A program made the position numbers and the translations under genes. This document shows, one piece after another, positions 45,794-54,231 of a stretch of 64,000 bases of DNA (position 1 is its first letter; each line of letters opens with the position of its first letter). The stretch spans positions 32,268 through 96,267 of the forward strand of contig JAUZRG010000033.1 in assembly GCA_030950585.1 (NCBI GenBank), in the 5' to 3' direction. The notes beneath the pieces are model-generated. The model made no database searches, was not told where the DNA came from, and saw only the letters and a program-made list of their open reading frames with translations. This DNA comes from Mariprofundaceae bacterium (GTDB lineage: Bacteria > Pseudomonadota > Zetaproteobacteria > Mariprofundales > Mariprofundaceae).

Positions 45794-45824
45794 AAAAGGC
45801 TACGTAATAAATACGTAGCCTTTT
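45794..45824 (-). terminator. Terminator of tRNA-Lys
   Basis: AAAAGGCTACGTA (45794-45806), loop ATAAA, TACGTAGCCTTTT (45812-45824). On the minus strand the hairpin is followed by TTTTTTT (45791-45797). It lies 16 bases beyond the 3' CCA of the tRNA and could also stop transcripts arriving from the other side. Confidence 0.88.
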
Positions 45825-45840
45825 AAGGCTTGAAGGTAAA

Positions 45841-45916
45841 TGGTGAGCCGAGCTGGGCTCGAACCAGCGACCCGCAGATTAAAAGTCTGCTGCTCTACCA
45901 ACTGAGCTATCGGCCC
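45841..45916 (-). tRNA. tRNA-Lys (anticodon TTT)
   Basis: A 76-base tRNA on the minus strand, with the 3' CCA encoded. Acceptor GGGCCGA pairs with TCGGCTC (one G-U); D arm GCTCAGTTGGTAGAGC; anticodon stem GCAGA/TCTGC with loop CTTTTAA, giving anticodon TTT; T arm GCTGG-TTCGAAC-CCAGC. It stands alone between the zinc-ribbon gene and the PHP phosphatase gene, with its own terminator. Confidence 0.97.
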
Positions 45917-46001
45917 TCAAACTTGAGGCCGAACTTTATGGTGAGAATAAAAATTGTCAAGGGTTCTTTTTTTTTGATGCTTACTTGGCTATCGTTGAGG
46001 C

Positions 46002-46820
46002 ATGTTATTAACCACTGTTCCCGACTATCATATGCACACACCTCGTTGTAACCATGCGATTGGTGATGTGATCGAGTATGCACAAGTAGCTGTGCAGCTT
46101 GGCATCAAAGAAATAGGTTTTTCAGATCATTGCCCTATGCCCAATGGTTTTGATGCGCAGTGGCGAATGAGTTATGAACAGCTCGATGCTTATTTATCTG
46201 AAATTGAAGCTGCGCGAGCACACTTTGCCGCCGACTTAAAGATTCGTGTGGGTTTAGAGCTTGATTATGTGCCACATCATGAAGCGTGGTTACAAAAACT
46301 AAGTGATTATTATGATTGGGACTATTTGATAGGCTCGGTGCATTTTATAGGTGATTGGGCTTTTGATAACGAAGACCATTTAGATGATTGGCAGCATAAG
46401 AATATCAATGAAGCTTATGTTTCTTATTATGATGTTGTGGCTGAATCAGCAAAAAGTGGTTTTTTTGATGTGATTGGTCACCCTGATTTAATTAAAAAGT
46501 TTGGGCATCGTGCAACTGCAAATGATCCTGCTGTGCATGCAGCTGAAGAGCGAATGTTGCAAGCGGTGAAGCAGGCGAATATTGCTTTAGAAATTAGTTC
46601 TGCGGGTTTAAGAAAACCTGTTGCAGAGGTTTACCCACATGCTAGAATACTGGCGCGTGCGGCGGAATTAGGTATTCCTTTTTGTTTTGGCTCAGATGCT
46701 CATGCCCCCGGTGAGGTGGGTTATGCGATGCAAGACTGTGTGCAAATGTTGGATGCCTGTGGTGTATCAGCAATTCATTCTTTTGAAAAACGTCAGCGTT
46801 GTTTGCTGTCTCTGAGGTGA
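46002..46820 (+). CDS. PHP-domain phosphatase, HisJ/HisK-type histidinol-phosphatase family
   Basis: The 272-residue cytoplasmic product shows metal-binding motifs of the PHP family: PDYHMHTPRCNH at the N-terminus, IGFSDHCPMPNGF, GLELDYVP, GSVHFIG, FDVIGHPDLIKKFG and FGSDAHAPGEVGYAM. This arrangement is that of histidinol-phosphate phosphatases of the HisK type, which dephosphorylate histidinol phosphate in histidine synthesis; other phosphoester substrates are possible. No his genes are adjacent. The SDR gene begins four bases after it with its own GAGGTGAAAC, so the two are probably one operon. Confidence 0.88.
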   Translation: MLLTTVPDYHMHTPRCNHAIGDVIEYAQVAVQLGIKEIGFSDHCPMPNGFDAQWRMSYEQLDAYLSEIEAARAHFAADLKIRVGLELDYVPHHEAWLQKLSDYYDWDYLIGSVHFIGDWAFDNEDHLDDWQHKNINEAYVSYYDVVAESAKSGFFDVIGHPDLIKKFGHRATANDPAVHAAEERMLQAVKQANIALEISSAGLRKPVAEVYPHARILARAAELGIPFCFGSDAHAPGEVGYAMQDCVQMLDACGVSAIHSFEKRQRCLLSLR

Positions 46821-46823
46821 AAC

Positions 46824-47576
46824 ATGGCTAAAGTCTTTATTAGTGGGGCATCAGGTGGATTTGGACGTGAGTTTGCCATACAGCTTGAAGCGATGGGTTA
46901 TGATTTAATCTTGCATGGTCGAGATAGAGTTCGTTTACAACTCACCTTAGATGCATTGCAACATCCAAAAAAACATCTGTGCCTTATCGCTGACTTAGCA
47001 ATACCAGAAGAGGTTGAGCAGTTGATTTCGCGCTTAAGGCAAGAAGATGAGTTGATTGCTTTAGTGAATAATGCAGGTTTTGGCGTTTGGGGACGCTTTG
47101 TGGAACGGGAATCCGTATTGCAGCAAGAAGTATTGCAAACAGATTTGATGGCTCCTATGCATATGAGTCACGCGCTTTTGCCTGCATTATTAAAAAGAAA
47201 AGGCTTTATGATTAATGTTTCCTCTTTGGCCGCAGAGACACCTTTACCTTGTTTGGCAAGTTATGCCGCTGCCAAAGCTGGTTTAACGTTTTGGAGTGAA
47301 GCTCTGCGTACGGAGTTGGCTGAAAAATTGAGAGTTGTGACCTTGGCACCAGGCCCATCACCAACGGGTTTTAGAGATCGCTCTGGTATGGTAGCGGGTA
47401 AAGGCTCATTTTTTCGTACTTCCGCAGGCGAAGTGGTTTCTCAAGCTTTGCAATGTTTAGAGCAGGGTGGGGGATATTGCATTCCAGGCTGGCGGCATAA
47501 ATTATTATTTGTCATTCAGTGCTTAACACCGCGTTGTTTATCGTTGAAACTAATGTATAAATACCTTAGACTTTAA
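46824..47576 (+). CDS. Short-chain dehydrogenase/reductase
   Basis: Classical SDR oxidoreductase of 250 residues with the NAD(P)-binding SGASGGFGREFA, the LVNNAGFG segment, catalytic Ser in NVSSLAAETPLP and YxxxK (SYAAAKAG). HGRDR after the second strand suggests NADP(H) preference. After the catalytic region the chain has LAPGPSPTGFRDRSGM and a hydrophobic tail, like the DltE/YdfG-related reductases that act on acyl or sugar substrates; the substrate cannot be named. It follows the PHP phosphatase by four bases, and an EF-hand protein gene follows after 28 bases. Confidence 0.88.
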   Translation: MAKVFISGASGGFGREFAIQLEAMGYDLILHGRDRVRLQLTLDALQHPKKHLCLIADLAIPEEVEQLISRLRQEDELIALVNNAGFGVWGRFVERESVLQQEVLQTDLMAPMHMSHALLPALLKRKGFMINVSSLAAETPLPCLASYAAAKAGLTFWSEALRTELAEKLRVVTLAPGPSPTGFRDRSGMVAGKGSFFRTSAGEVVSQALQCLEQGGGYCIPGWRHKLLFVIQCLTPRCLSLKLMYKYLRL

Positions 47577-47604
47577 GGTTCCAGATAAAAAGTGAGGAAT
47601 AAAA

Positions 47605-47973
47605 ATGAATAAGAAAATGATAGGTATTGCAATGTTTTTAAGCCTTGTGCTTGCACCAGCTGCATGGGCCAATGAAGATGTCTATGATCATCATAAAGGC
47701 TCACATGCTAAAAAAACATGTCAGTTTGGTGGACATGGAATGAAGGCTATGGATAGCAATAAAGATGGCCAAGTCACATTAGAAGAGTTTATGGCTGGCT
47801 CAGAAAAGAAGGCCAAAGAGCGATTTGCCAAGAAAGATAAAAATGGTGATGGCGTGCTATCAAAAGCGGATCGTCAGATGTCAGCGAAAAAAGTGGATAA
47901 GATGTTTGAGCGTCATGACCTCAATAAAGATGGCCTTTTGAGCAAAGAAGAAATGTTAGGTCAAAAGAAGTAA
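47605..47973 (+). CDS. Secreted EF-hand calcium-binding protein
   Basis: A 122-residue exported protein with a signal peptide ending APAAWA (cleavage near residue 22). Three canonical EF-hand loops are visible: DSNKDGQVTLEEF from Asp50, DKNGDGVLSKAD from Asp78 and DLNKDGLLSKEE from Asp105, with acidic residues at positions 1, 3, 5 and 12 of the first and third. The rest is Lys-rich. Probably a periplasmic Ca2+ buffer or Ca2+-regulated partner. AGGAATAAAA precedes the ATG. It sits just upstream of the large secreted glycoside-hydrolase-like gene. Confidence 0.88.
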   Translation: MNKKMIGIAMFLSLVLAPAAWANEDVYDHHKGSHAKKTCQFGGHGMKAMDSNKDGQVTLEEFMAGSEKKAKERFAKKDKNGDGVLSKADRQMSAKKVDKMFERHDLNKDGLLSKEEMLGQKK

Positions 47974-48028
47974 CTTGTTTCTAAGTATAGGAATAAATTG
48001 TTGAACTTGATAAAAAGGGATGTTATGA

Positions 48029-50617
48029 ATGTTTAAAATAGCATCCCTTTTGCATGGCTTTCCTTTAGTTTTTATGTTGCTGCTTCTGGGCATGCATACA
48101 GCTGATGCTGTGGGAAATCTAAACTATAACCCTGATAAGCAATATGCCGAAGTGTGGCGTGTTTTCTATCAAGATGACTATGGGCAGGCAAAAGAACTCG
48201 CTAAAAAGATTATTCAACAAAAAACAGGTGTTGAAATTGCAAATGCATATTATATTTTAGCACGTATCTATGAAAGGGAGTCGGATTTTAAACGTGCCTT
48301 AGAGCATTACGACCTCTTTTTAGCTTATCGAAAAAAAGCGGTGTTTAGTATCCACGCTTCACGAAAAAGAAAAATGATTCGATCCGCTATTAAGCATGAC
48401 AATACAAAGGCTCTGACGCATTTTTTGGCAGCTCTGGAAGAGCGAAATAAAGGTCGTATGAAGCGTGCCATTAAGATTTGCCGTCAATTGGTACAAGAGG
48501 ATCCTAAAAATCGCCTGGCAGATGATGCCTTGCACATGATTGCCAATATTATGTTGATGGATCAGCGGGATGAAAATGCAGCCATTGCAGCTTACCAAGA
48601 GTTGATTGAGCGTTACCCATATAGTAATTATCGGGATCATGCTGAATTTGGTTTGGGGATGGCTTTAGAAGGTGCGAATCAATTTGAAAAAGCAAAGTTA
48701 AGCTATGGAAAATTAAGAGATCGTCATTTAAACATCAAGTTATTTGGTAGCTTAGCATTGGTTAAAGATAGTTTTCAATCCCGTTATTGGCATAAGAGAG
48801 CATCAGATCGTTTGGTCTATTTGCAAGAACATGCCAAGTTATATCAGCAAGGCAAACAAATATTAGCAAATCATACGATATTAACCAGTATTGGCGATCG
48901 CTTTCAATATCAACTTTATGATGATCGTGAACACATGCGTGACCTATGGAAGATTGTCCCTGACTATGGTTTTAAATCTACATCGCTCACGCATTGGATT
49001 ACCCGCTCCACGCGGTGGAAGTGGGAGTCACCTCAACGCTTGCAAGCGTGCCATCGTGCGGGCTTTACCCCAGTTATCTCGTATTGGTATTTTGGCGATG
49101 AAATTACACCGCAATATGTACAAGAAAATAAAGAAAAATATTTTGAAGACATCCGCACACACCTCATTCCTTATTTACAATCAGTGCCAGAAGTGATTGT
49201 TCTTTTAGAGCCTGAATTTAATAAAAATGGGATTGAAAGTTGGCCTGAGTGGTCTAATGTTGCATCTAAAGCCATTCAGATGATTAAAGAGGCTGTGCCT
49301 GGTGTGCATATAGGCTTGGTGTTAGGAAATTGGTCAGGTGCTGACAGTGAAAAATTTCATGATTTCATTCGTCCCGTTGTGGAGATTTCCGATTTTGTTG
49401 GCTTTCAAGATATGGTTTCTACTTTTGAGTCTCCTATTATGTTTGATCCAGCTCATGACCCTGCTCAGCGTAGTATTCAACTGGCGAAAAGTTTATCAGA
49501 AGCCTTTCATAAACCATTGTATATTGGTTATTTGGCTTTTTCTAGTTATCGAGGCTGGGGTGAAAAACAAGCTTCTTTTTTGCATCAAATTAAAAAAAAC
49601 ATGCCGATTTATGCAGCTTTAGGTGTCTTTGGTATTGGTTATTTTTCTCTTTTTGATGACCGAGAGCATCATGGTTGGTTCTCTGAAGCTGAATATCACT
49701 TTGGATTACTTAAGGTTGATGGTAAGGAAAAGCCTGCTGCTGCGGTTTGGAAAGAGTTAGAAACTGATATCCGTGTGCAAAACACATCCGAGCTAGTGTT
49801 GGAAAAGTCTATTTCAATTAATAGGCATGACATGGATTTTGCTAAGGATTCTCACTTATTGATTGAAGCTGATTTTGATCAATGGGCAAGGTGGGCGTTA
49901 CGGGTAGTGGGGAAGGAGTCTCATGCTATTTGGCGGACTTATGGTGCGGGTCATCATGTGCATGCAGCGTGGAATGGTATCTCTGATATTGGCTTTTTTA
50001 AAAACGAAGAAATTGTGATTGAACTTGCTGCTTACAACGTAAATGGAAAGCGCTTAGCACAAAGAACTGCATCTGTAGTGCAGCTAAAGAATATTCCGAC
50101 GCTTAAAGGTATGCATGCTGTTGAGTTGATTCAAAATGAAACGGTTTTTGCTTGGGGTGACGCCTTGCTGGTTGCTGAAAAATCCAAGCGGGCTTTGGCC
50201 ATGCAATTAGAGTTTAATACAATTTCTTCGGGTATTGTGATTCGCTTGGCAGGTAAAAAAACATTGAATGTTGAAAAGGTGTTGGCTGAGTCTGTGATCA
50301 GCATGGATTTTCGTTTGGATAAGCATGGTGCTGAAGGGTTGAGGATTGGCATACAGGATGAGAATGGCATTAAAATTCATGTGAATGCTGGAGCCTATGT
50401 TCATCCTGACACAGCGGCAGGTCAATGGCAGCGTATTCATATTCCTTTGAATGACTTTGTTCAACGGGCGGCACTGTCTGATCATAAGCCTGCATTTAAT
50501 TGGAAAAAGGTGCGTAAATTATCTCTAGGTACTGCCCATGCACCCTATGTCATGCAGTTTGATCGCTTGCAATTGCAGCAATGGCAGTTTTATAAGCCTG
50601 TTGATGCAAATCTTTGA
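48029..50617 (+). CDS. Secreted TPR-glycosidase-like multidomain protein
   Basis: An 862-residue exported protein. After a signal peptide (about 1-27, ending HTADA) residues 40-260 are TPR-type repeats (YYILARIYERESDFKRALEHY, AAIAAYQELIERYPYSNYRDHA). Residues 280-600 look like a glycoside-hydrolase TIM barrel: SLTHWITRSTRW, FTPVISYWYFGDEIT, VIVLLEPEFNKNG with Glu394/Glu396, IGLVLGNWSG and GVFGIGYFSLFDDREHHGW, similar in layout to GH26/GH113-type barrels. The last 250 residues are beta-rich like carbohydrate-binding modules. AAGGGA precedes the ATG. TPRs fused to a glycosidase barrel suggest an exopolysaccharide-processing enzyme acting in the periplasm. Its 3' end overlaps the convergent GH9 gene by 28 bases. 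Confidence 0.7.
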   Translation: MFKIASLLHGFPLVFMLLLLGMHTADAVGNLNYNPDKQYAEVWRVFYQDDYGQAKELAKKIIQQKTGVEIANAYYILARIYERESDFKRALEHYDLFLAYRKKAVFSIHASRKRKMIRSAIKHDNTKALTHFLAALEERNKGRMKRAIKICRQLVQEDPKNRLADDALHMIANIMLMDQRDENAAIAAYQELIERYPYSNYRDHAEFGLGMALEGANQFEKAKLSYGKLRDRHLNIKLFGSLALVKDSFQSRYWHKRASDRLVYLQEHAKLYQQGKQILANHTILTSIGDRFQYQLYDDREHMRDLWKIVPDYGFKSTSLTHWITRSTRWKWESPQRLQACHRAGFTPVISYWYFGDEITPQYVQENKEKYFEDIRTHLIPYLQSVPEVIVLLEPEFNKNGIESWPEWSNVASKAIQMIKEAVPGVHIGLVLGNWSGADSEKFHDFIRPVVEISDFVGFQDMVSTFESPIMFDPAHDPAQRSIQLAKSLSEAFHKPLYIGYLAFSSYRGWGEKQASFLHQIKKNMPIYAALGVFGIGYFSLFDDREHHGWFSEAEYHFGLLKVDGKEKPAAAVWKELETDIRVQNTSELVLEKSISINRHDMDFAKDSHLLIEADFDQWARWALRVVGKESHAIWRTYGAGHHVHAAWNGISDIGFFKNEEIVIELAAYNVNGKRLAQRTASVVQLKNIPTLKGMHAVELIQNETVFAWGDALLVAEKSKRALAMQLEFNTISSGIVIRLAGKKTLNVEKVLAESVISMDFRLDKHGAEGLRIGIQDENGIKIHVNAGAYVHPDTAAGQWQRIHIPLNDFVQRAALSDHKPAFNWKKVRKLSLGTAHAPYVMQFDRLQLQQWQFYKPVDANL

Positions 50618-52848
50618 TCTGAATGGTCAAGCATATGGCTGACAAAAGCCAAGGCAGCATTCCAATTAATGGCAACTTCATTGGAGAACCAATCGGACTT
50701 TTCATCACGGTAGCAGCGTAAAGGCGCATGAGAAAGCCAATGTCCTTGCTCTGCATTGGGGCCACCTGCTAAGAAACCACTTGGTACAGCATCAATACCA
50801 TCATGATGAAACCAACTGTGGAAGAATTTTTTAACGCTGCGGGTGCCATAACCACTAATATAAGAATAGGCCATAGGATTCATACCCAGTAAATAATCCA
50901 TGATACGCCGTGCGCCTTCTTGAGCTGTATTTTGTTTTAAAAGGTGGTCGATCATGAGAAGATCCAATGCCAAATAAGCCAAAAGACTATTAGATGCCCA
51001 AACCACATCCTTTTTGTCCAATGGCCATGCGTGAGGAGAGCCATCAAGGCGATGTTGTAGTTCTTTTTGGTATCTCTCTAACTGGGCTGGGTAAGGTGAA
51101 AAGGATTGCTGTTGATCTTTTTCAGCCATCAAAGTGGCGTAGATGGCAAAGTTATCAACCTCTACCCAAGGATGGCGTTTGTTATGAGGAATGCCTGCCT
51201 GTACATGATTAAATTGTGCGGACATGGCGTGTTGATATTTTTCTTGCCCTGTGAGGTGCCAAAGGCTTGCAGCTGCCCATAAGCGTTCATCGTAGTCACT
51301 GATATCTGGGCCATAAGAGCCTCCGTGACTATTGGGTGGATCATAAAAACCTCTGGCTGGATACATGCGGGGGTGCTTTTTTAAATAAGCCCATGCTTTG
51401 AATGCAGATTTTTTGTATTTTTCAGAAAAAACAAGGTTTTTTCTTTTCCATAGGCGAGCTGCCGTGGCCCATACGGCTGCGGCAAGCGCGGTATCTGATG
51501 TGGTCTTTGCGGAGCCTGTGCTACCGAGCATGCGGTCAATCACATAAAGTTGATGTGTGTTTTGTTCTGGGCCAGAAGAGCTCTGTTGTTTATTGCCACT
51601 TTCACTGGCAACCTTATGGTAAACACCGCCATCTTTTGCTTGCATCTTGATGAGCCAATCAAGACCAACCTTTGCTTCCTGTAGGGCTGCATCATGTTGG
51701 CCGACTTCTGAGAGTAAAAGCAATACGCCCGTGCTTAAAGCCGTTGTTGTGGCATAACGACCAAAGTCACCCGCATCATACCAGCCTCCGCTAACATCAA
51801 TATGAGTACTTGGATTGCTTAAAAGCTGTGCTTTTTTAAGGTGTGCTGCTTTGTGGTGCCAACGTTCATGACTAATATCTATGCCTGCGCGCTGTAAATA
51901 AAAGAAATCTAAACTATCTTTTGCGAGTTGTTGCATCGGGCGTTTTGTTATCTTAAAGGATTCAGAGTGGTGTGTTGCAACACGCACAAAGTATGAGCCT
52001 GCTTGTTTTACTTCTGAGAAATCAAATGTTTGAACCCACTCTTGTGATGCTGTTTCATAGCGTGCTTGTGACAAAACCTTATCAAGAGCGACTTCTGATG
52101 TTTGAACATCAATTAATTGCGCTGAAGTTGCGATACTGGCTTGAATAACAGCCTGTTTTTTTGCATGATTTGCATAAGCATGTTGATTGACGCGAATGAT
52201 GGGCACTTTTTCTTTTTCACGACCAGTAATACGAATGTCACTGATTTCAATGTCAAAATGATTGGCCTCATCTTGAGGTGTGTTTTCTATAAAAAGAGTA
52301 AAGGTGTTGGCCGTATCCCATTGAGGATGAAGTTGGCTAAGTTCTGCTAGTGGGATAGAAAATGTTTGCCAGTTTGGTGTGAGAGTGAGCGTTTTTGGCC
52401 AAATAGCCTCCAACTTTAAGGGTTCATGCCGTTGAAAAGAACGGTCACTAATACCAATGTGAATAGGGGTATTGTGTGCTGCTTTGGCATGAAGGATGAG
52501 TTGCGCACTTGGTAATAGACGTTTGATATCGCCAGTAACCCAGCCTGCTAATGTGATAGCAGCGCGCCATCCACCTGTTTGGTGTTCACCTTTAAGGTGT
52601 AAAACACTTCCTTGGTCTGGGCCAGATTCTTTCTTGAGGGGAACGCCTTCCGTGCAGTTTAAAAAGACATCGGATTCATAGCTATAGCACCAACTATAGG
52701 GGTAATGAGAAAAGCCTCGTTTAAGAGGCTTGTACTCATGTTGATTCCAAAGCATACCGTTAAAATAAATTTGATCGGGATAGCTTTCGCTTGCTATGGC
52801 ATGACTGAATAAAAGTTGAAAAAAAACAAGAAAAAAAACAGCCCTCAT
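50590..52848 (-). CDS. Secreted glycoside hydrolase family 9 (endoglucanase-type)
   Basis: The 752-residue product has a signal peptide MRAVFFLVFFQLLFSHAIA, a CBM-like beta-sandwich (about 30-210), an Ig-like CelD_N domain (about 215-305; IIRVNQHAYANHAKKQAVIQ) and a GH9 (alpha/alpha)6 catalytic domain (about 310-745). GH9 hallmarks: GGWYDAGDFGRYATT (Asp358/Asp361 as nucleophilic-water base pair), PNSHGSYGPD, and NEVAINWNAALAF with the acid Glu724. Expected activity is hydrolysis of beta-1,4-glucan or a related polymer. The start codon lies at the edge of the hairpin of the upstream gene's terminator with no Shine-Dalgarno. Together with the convergent glycosidase-like gene it suggests processing of a cell-made polysaccharide. 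Confidence 0.9.
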   Translation of the reverse strand: MRAVFFLVFFQLLFSHAIASESYPDQIYFNGMLWNQHEYKPLKRGFSHYPYSWCYSYESDVFLNCTEGVPLKKESGPDQGSVLHLKGEHQTGGWRAAITLAGWVTGDIKRLLPSAQLILHAKAAHNTPIHIGISDRSFQRHEPLKLEAIWPKTLTLTPNWQTFSIPLAELSQLHPQWDTANTFTLFIENTPQDEANHFDIEISDIRITGREKEKVPIIRVNQHAYANHAKKQAVIQASIATSAQLIDVQTSEVALDKVLSQARYETASQEWVQTFDFSEVKQAGSYFVRVATHHSESFKITKRPMQQLAKDSLDFFYLQRAGIDISHERWHHKAAHLKKAQLLSNPSTHIDVSGGWYDAGDFGRYATTTALSTGVLLLLSEVGQHDAALQEAKVGLDWLIKMQAKDGGVYHKVASESGNKQQSSSGPEQNTHQLYVIDRMLGSTGSAKTTSDTALAAAVWATAARLWKRKNLVFSEKYKKSAFKAWAYLKKHPRMYPARGFYDPPNSHGGSYGPDISDYDERLWAAASLWHLTGQEKYQHAMSAQFNHVQAGIPHNKRHPWVEVDNFAIYATLMAEKDQQQSFSPYPAQLERYQKELQHRLDGSPHAWPLDKKDVVWASNSLLAYLALDLLMIDHLLKQNTAQEGARRIMDYLLGMNPMAYSYISGYGTRSVKKFFHSWFHHDGIDAVPSGFLAGGPNAEQGHWLSHAPLRCYRDEKSDWFSNEVAINWNAALAFVSHMLDHSDQRFASTGL

Positions 52849-52869
52849 ACGCTGAATATTAGAGGGCTG
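52831..52869 (-). terminator. Terminator of the YbjN gene overlapping the GH9 coding start
   Basis: On the minus strand CAGCCCTC (52869-52862) pairs with GAGGGCTG (52846-52839) and is followed by TTTTTTTT (52838-52831). The stem-loop lies 12 bases beyond the YbjN stop. The GH9 ATG (52848-52846) straddles the loop and the first base of the right arm, and the U-tract is read as Phe codons in the GH9 signal peptide. Confidence 0.88.
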
Positions 52870-52880
52870 AATATCATTGA

Positions 52881-53525
52881 TTAATAACCTGTTTCGTCGG
52901 TATAGCGATCATTTTCGTAACGACGGCTAGGTACTTTTTTTCTTTCTGTTGTTTCTTTTTGGTAGCTATCACCGCTATAACGTTTTTCATATTGGCGACT
53001 TTGTTCGATTAAGAAACGACGAAAGTTATTCATGCTAGACTGTGTGAAGTAATGTACAAATGCGGTGATTTGTTCATCGCTTAGGCCAGGTGCAGACATA
53101 AGGTCACTTTCAAGTACAGGTTCGCTATCTTTATCTAAATAAGCTCTTGATAGACGGTTTTTACGGTTCCATTCATTGATTGTACGGTGATTCCATTTGC
53201 CACCTGATATAGCAAAGAATAATTGTAAGTCACCATTTTTCTTGATGAATAGAACAAGCTTACGTCCATCAGCATCGAAAGTAATAGCTTTGTTTTTAGA
53301 CTTTAACTGCACATGCGAATAACCAATTTCTTTTATCAACATCACGATACGTTGTTGATAATATTTGTTAGAACTTGCTTTTTTAGATGTGTTTGTAGCA
53401 TTTTTAAGCACTTTTAATGCATGCTCAATATCTTCTGAGTACCCTGTGCTTTCTGAACCTGCTTGTGCATTGAAGCTAAACATTAGTATGGTTGCTAGAA
53501 GGATAGCAATAAAGCTTTTCTTCAT
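52881..53525 (-). CDS. YbjN-domain exported protein
   Basis: A 214-residue exported protein: signal peptide MKKSFIAILLATILMFSFNAQA, then a YbjN-type alpha/beta domain (LIKEIGYSHVQLKSKNKAITFDADGRK... NEWNRKNRLSRAYLDKDSEPVLESDL) and a basic Tyr/Arg-rich tail. YbjN-like proteins have a chaperone-like fold; E. coli YbjN affects motility and stress traits but here a signal peptide makes a periplasmic role likely. ATG 53525 is chosen because AGGGAGAG precedes it and it gives the signal peptide; the open frame to 53555 adds ten unlikely residues. A strong terminator follows. Confidence 0.82.
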   Translation of the reverse strand: MKKSFIAILLATILMFSFNAQAGSESTGYSEDIEHALKVLKNATNTSKKASSNKYYQQRIVMLIKEIGYSHVQLKSKNKAITFDADGRKLVLFIKKNGDLQLFFAISGGKWNHRTINEWNRKNRLSRAYLDKDSEPVLESDLMSAPGLSDEQITAFVHYFTQSSMNNFRRFLIEQSRQYEKRYSGDSYQKETTERKKVPSRRYENDRYTDETGY

Positions 53526-53610
53526 AAATGACTCTCCCTGTCTAAAAAACGACATATTTTTCTTATTGTTAAAAAGTATTAACTAAGTAGCGAAGCATAC
53601 ACAGCAAGCA

Positions 53611-54231
53611 TCAGTGTTCAATGAAGATTTCAATTCGTCTGTTTTTTTGACGACCTTGACTTGTTTTGTTTGTGGCGACTGGGTTGGTGTGTGCTCTGCC
53701 TTCAATGCGGAAGCGATCTTGTGGAATGCGGTGACTCCATATGAAATAGCGTGCAACAACAGCGGCTCTTTTGGCTGATAGATCCCAGTTATCACTATAC
53801 TTATGGCGCAATGGGCCGCCAATAGGGACGTTATCGCTATGGCCGACAATACGAATATTTTCACCTCTAGGTAATGTCTTTAATACATTCGATACTTTTT
53901 TCAGAACCACTTTACCATGTTGGCTTAAGCCGTCTGAACCACTGCGAAATAGAACAGCTTGAGACAAGGTAAGTGCAACTGAGGCATCTTTAATGTAGTC
54001 AACAGTGACTTGTTTGTTGGCAATTTCTGTCTCTAGGCGATGTTCAAGGTCTTGATATGCGGATTCAATATTACGAATTTGTAGGTTTAAATCTTGATTG
54101 TCACTTTGTAAATTATTGACATATTGAGATTCGTTTTTCATGCCGTCAAGTTCATTCTTGCTTTCTTTGTTACTCATACAAGCAGATAGCATAAGGGCTA
54201 ACAAAAGGGTTAAGCCTAGTTGATAATTCAT
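53611..54231 (-). CDS. OmpA-family lipoprotein with coiled coil
   Basis: A 206-residue lipoprotein (lipobox LSAC, Cys18), a coiled coil from about 30 to 75 (ELDGMKNESQYVNNLQSDNQ) and an OmpA/MotB peptidoglycan-binding domain: SQAVLFRSGSDGLSQHGK, IRIVGHSDNVPIG, NWDLSAKRAAVVARYFI, RIEGRAHTNPVATN and RQKNRRIEIFIEH. It probably links the outer membrane to the peptidoglycan. ATG 54231 overlaps the rluC stop as ATGA; a longer frame to 54351 would run through rluC and is not credible. This is the third OmpA-domain protein in the window. Confidence 0.9.
   Translation of the reverse strand: MNYQLGLTLLLALMLSACMSNKESKNELDGMKNESQYVNNLQSDNQDLNLQIRNIESAYQDLEHRLETEIANKQVTVDYIKDASVALTLSQAVLFRSGSDGLSQHGKVVLKKVSNVLKTLPRGENIRIVGHSDNVPIGGPLRHKYSDNWDLSAKRAAVVARYFIWSHRIPQDRFRIEGRAHTNPVATNKTSQGRQKNRRIEIFIEH

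Noticed and set aside
45830..46051. Plus-strand frame across the tRNA-Lys
   Set aside because: It is the antisense of a perfect tRNA cloverleaf.
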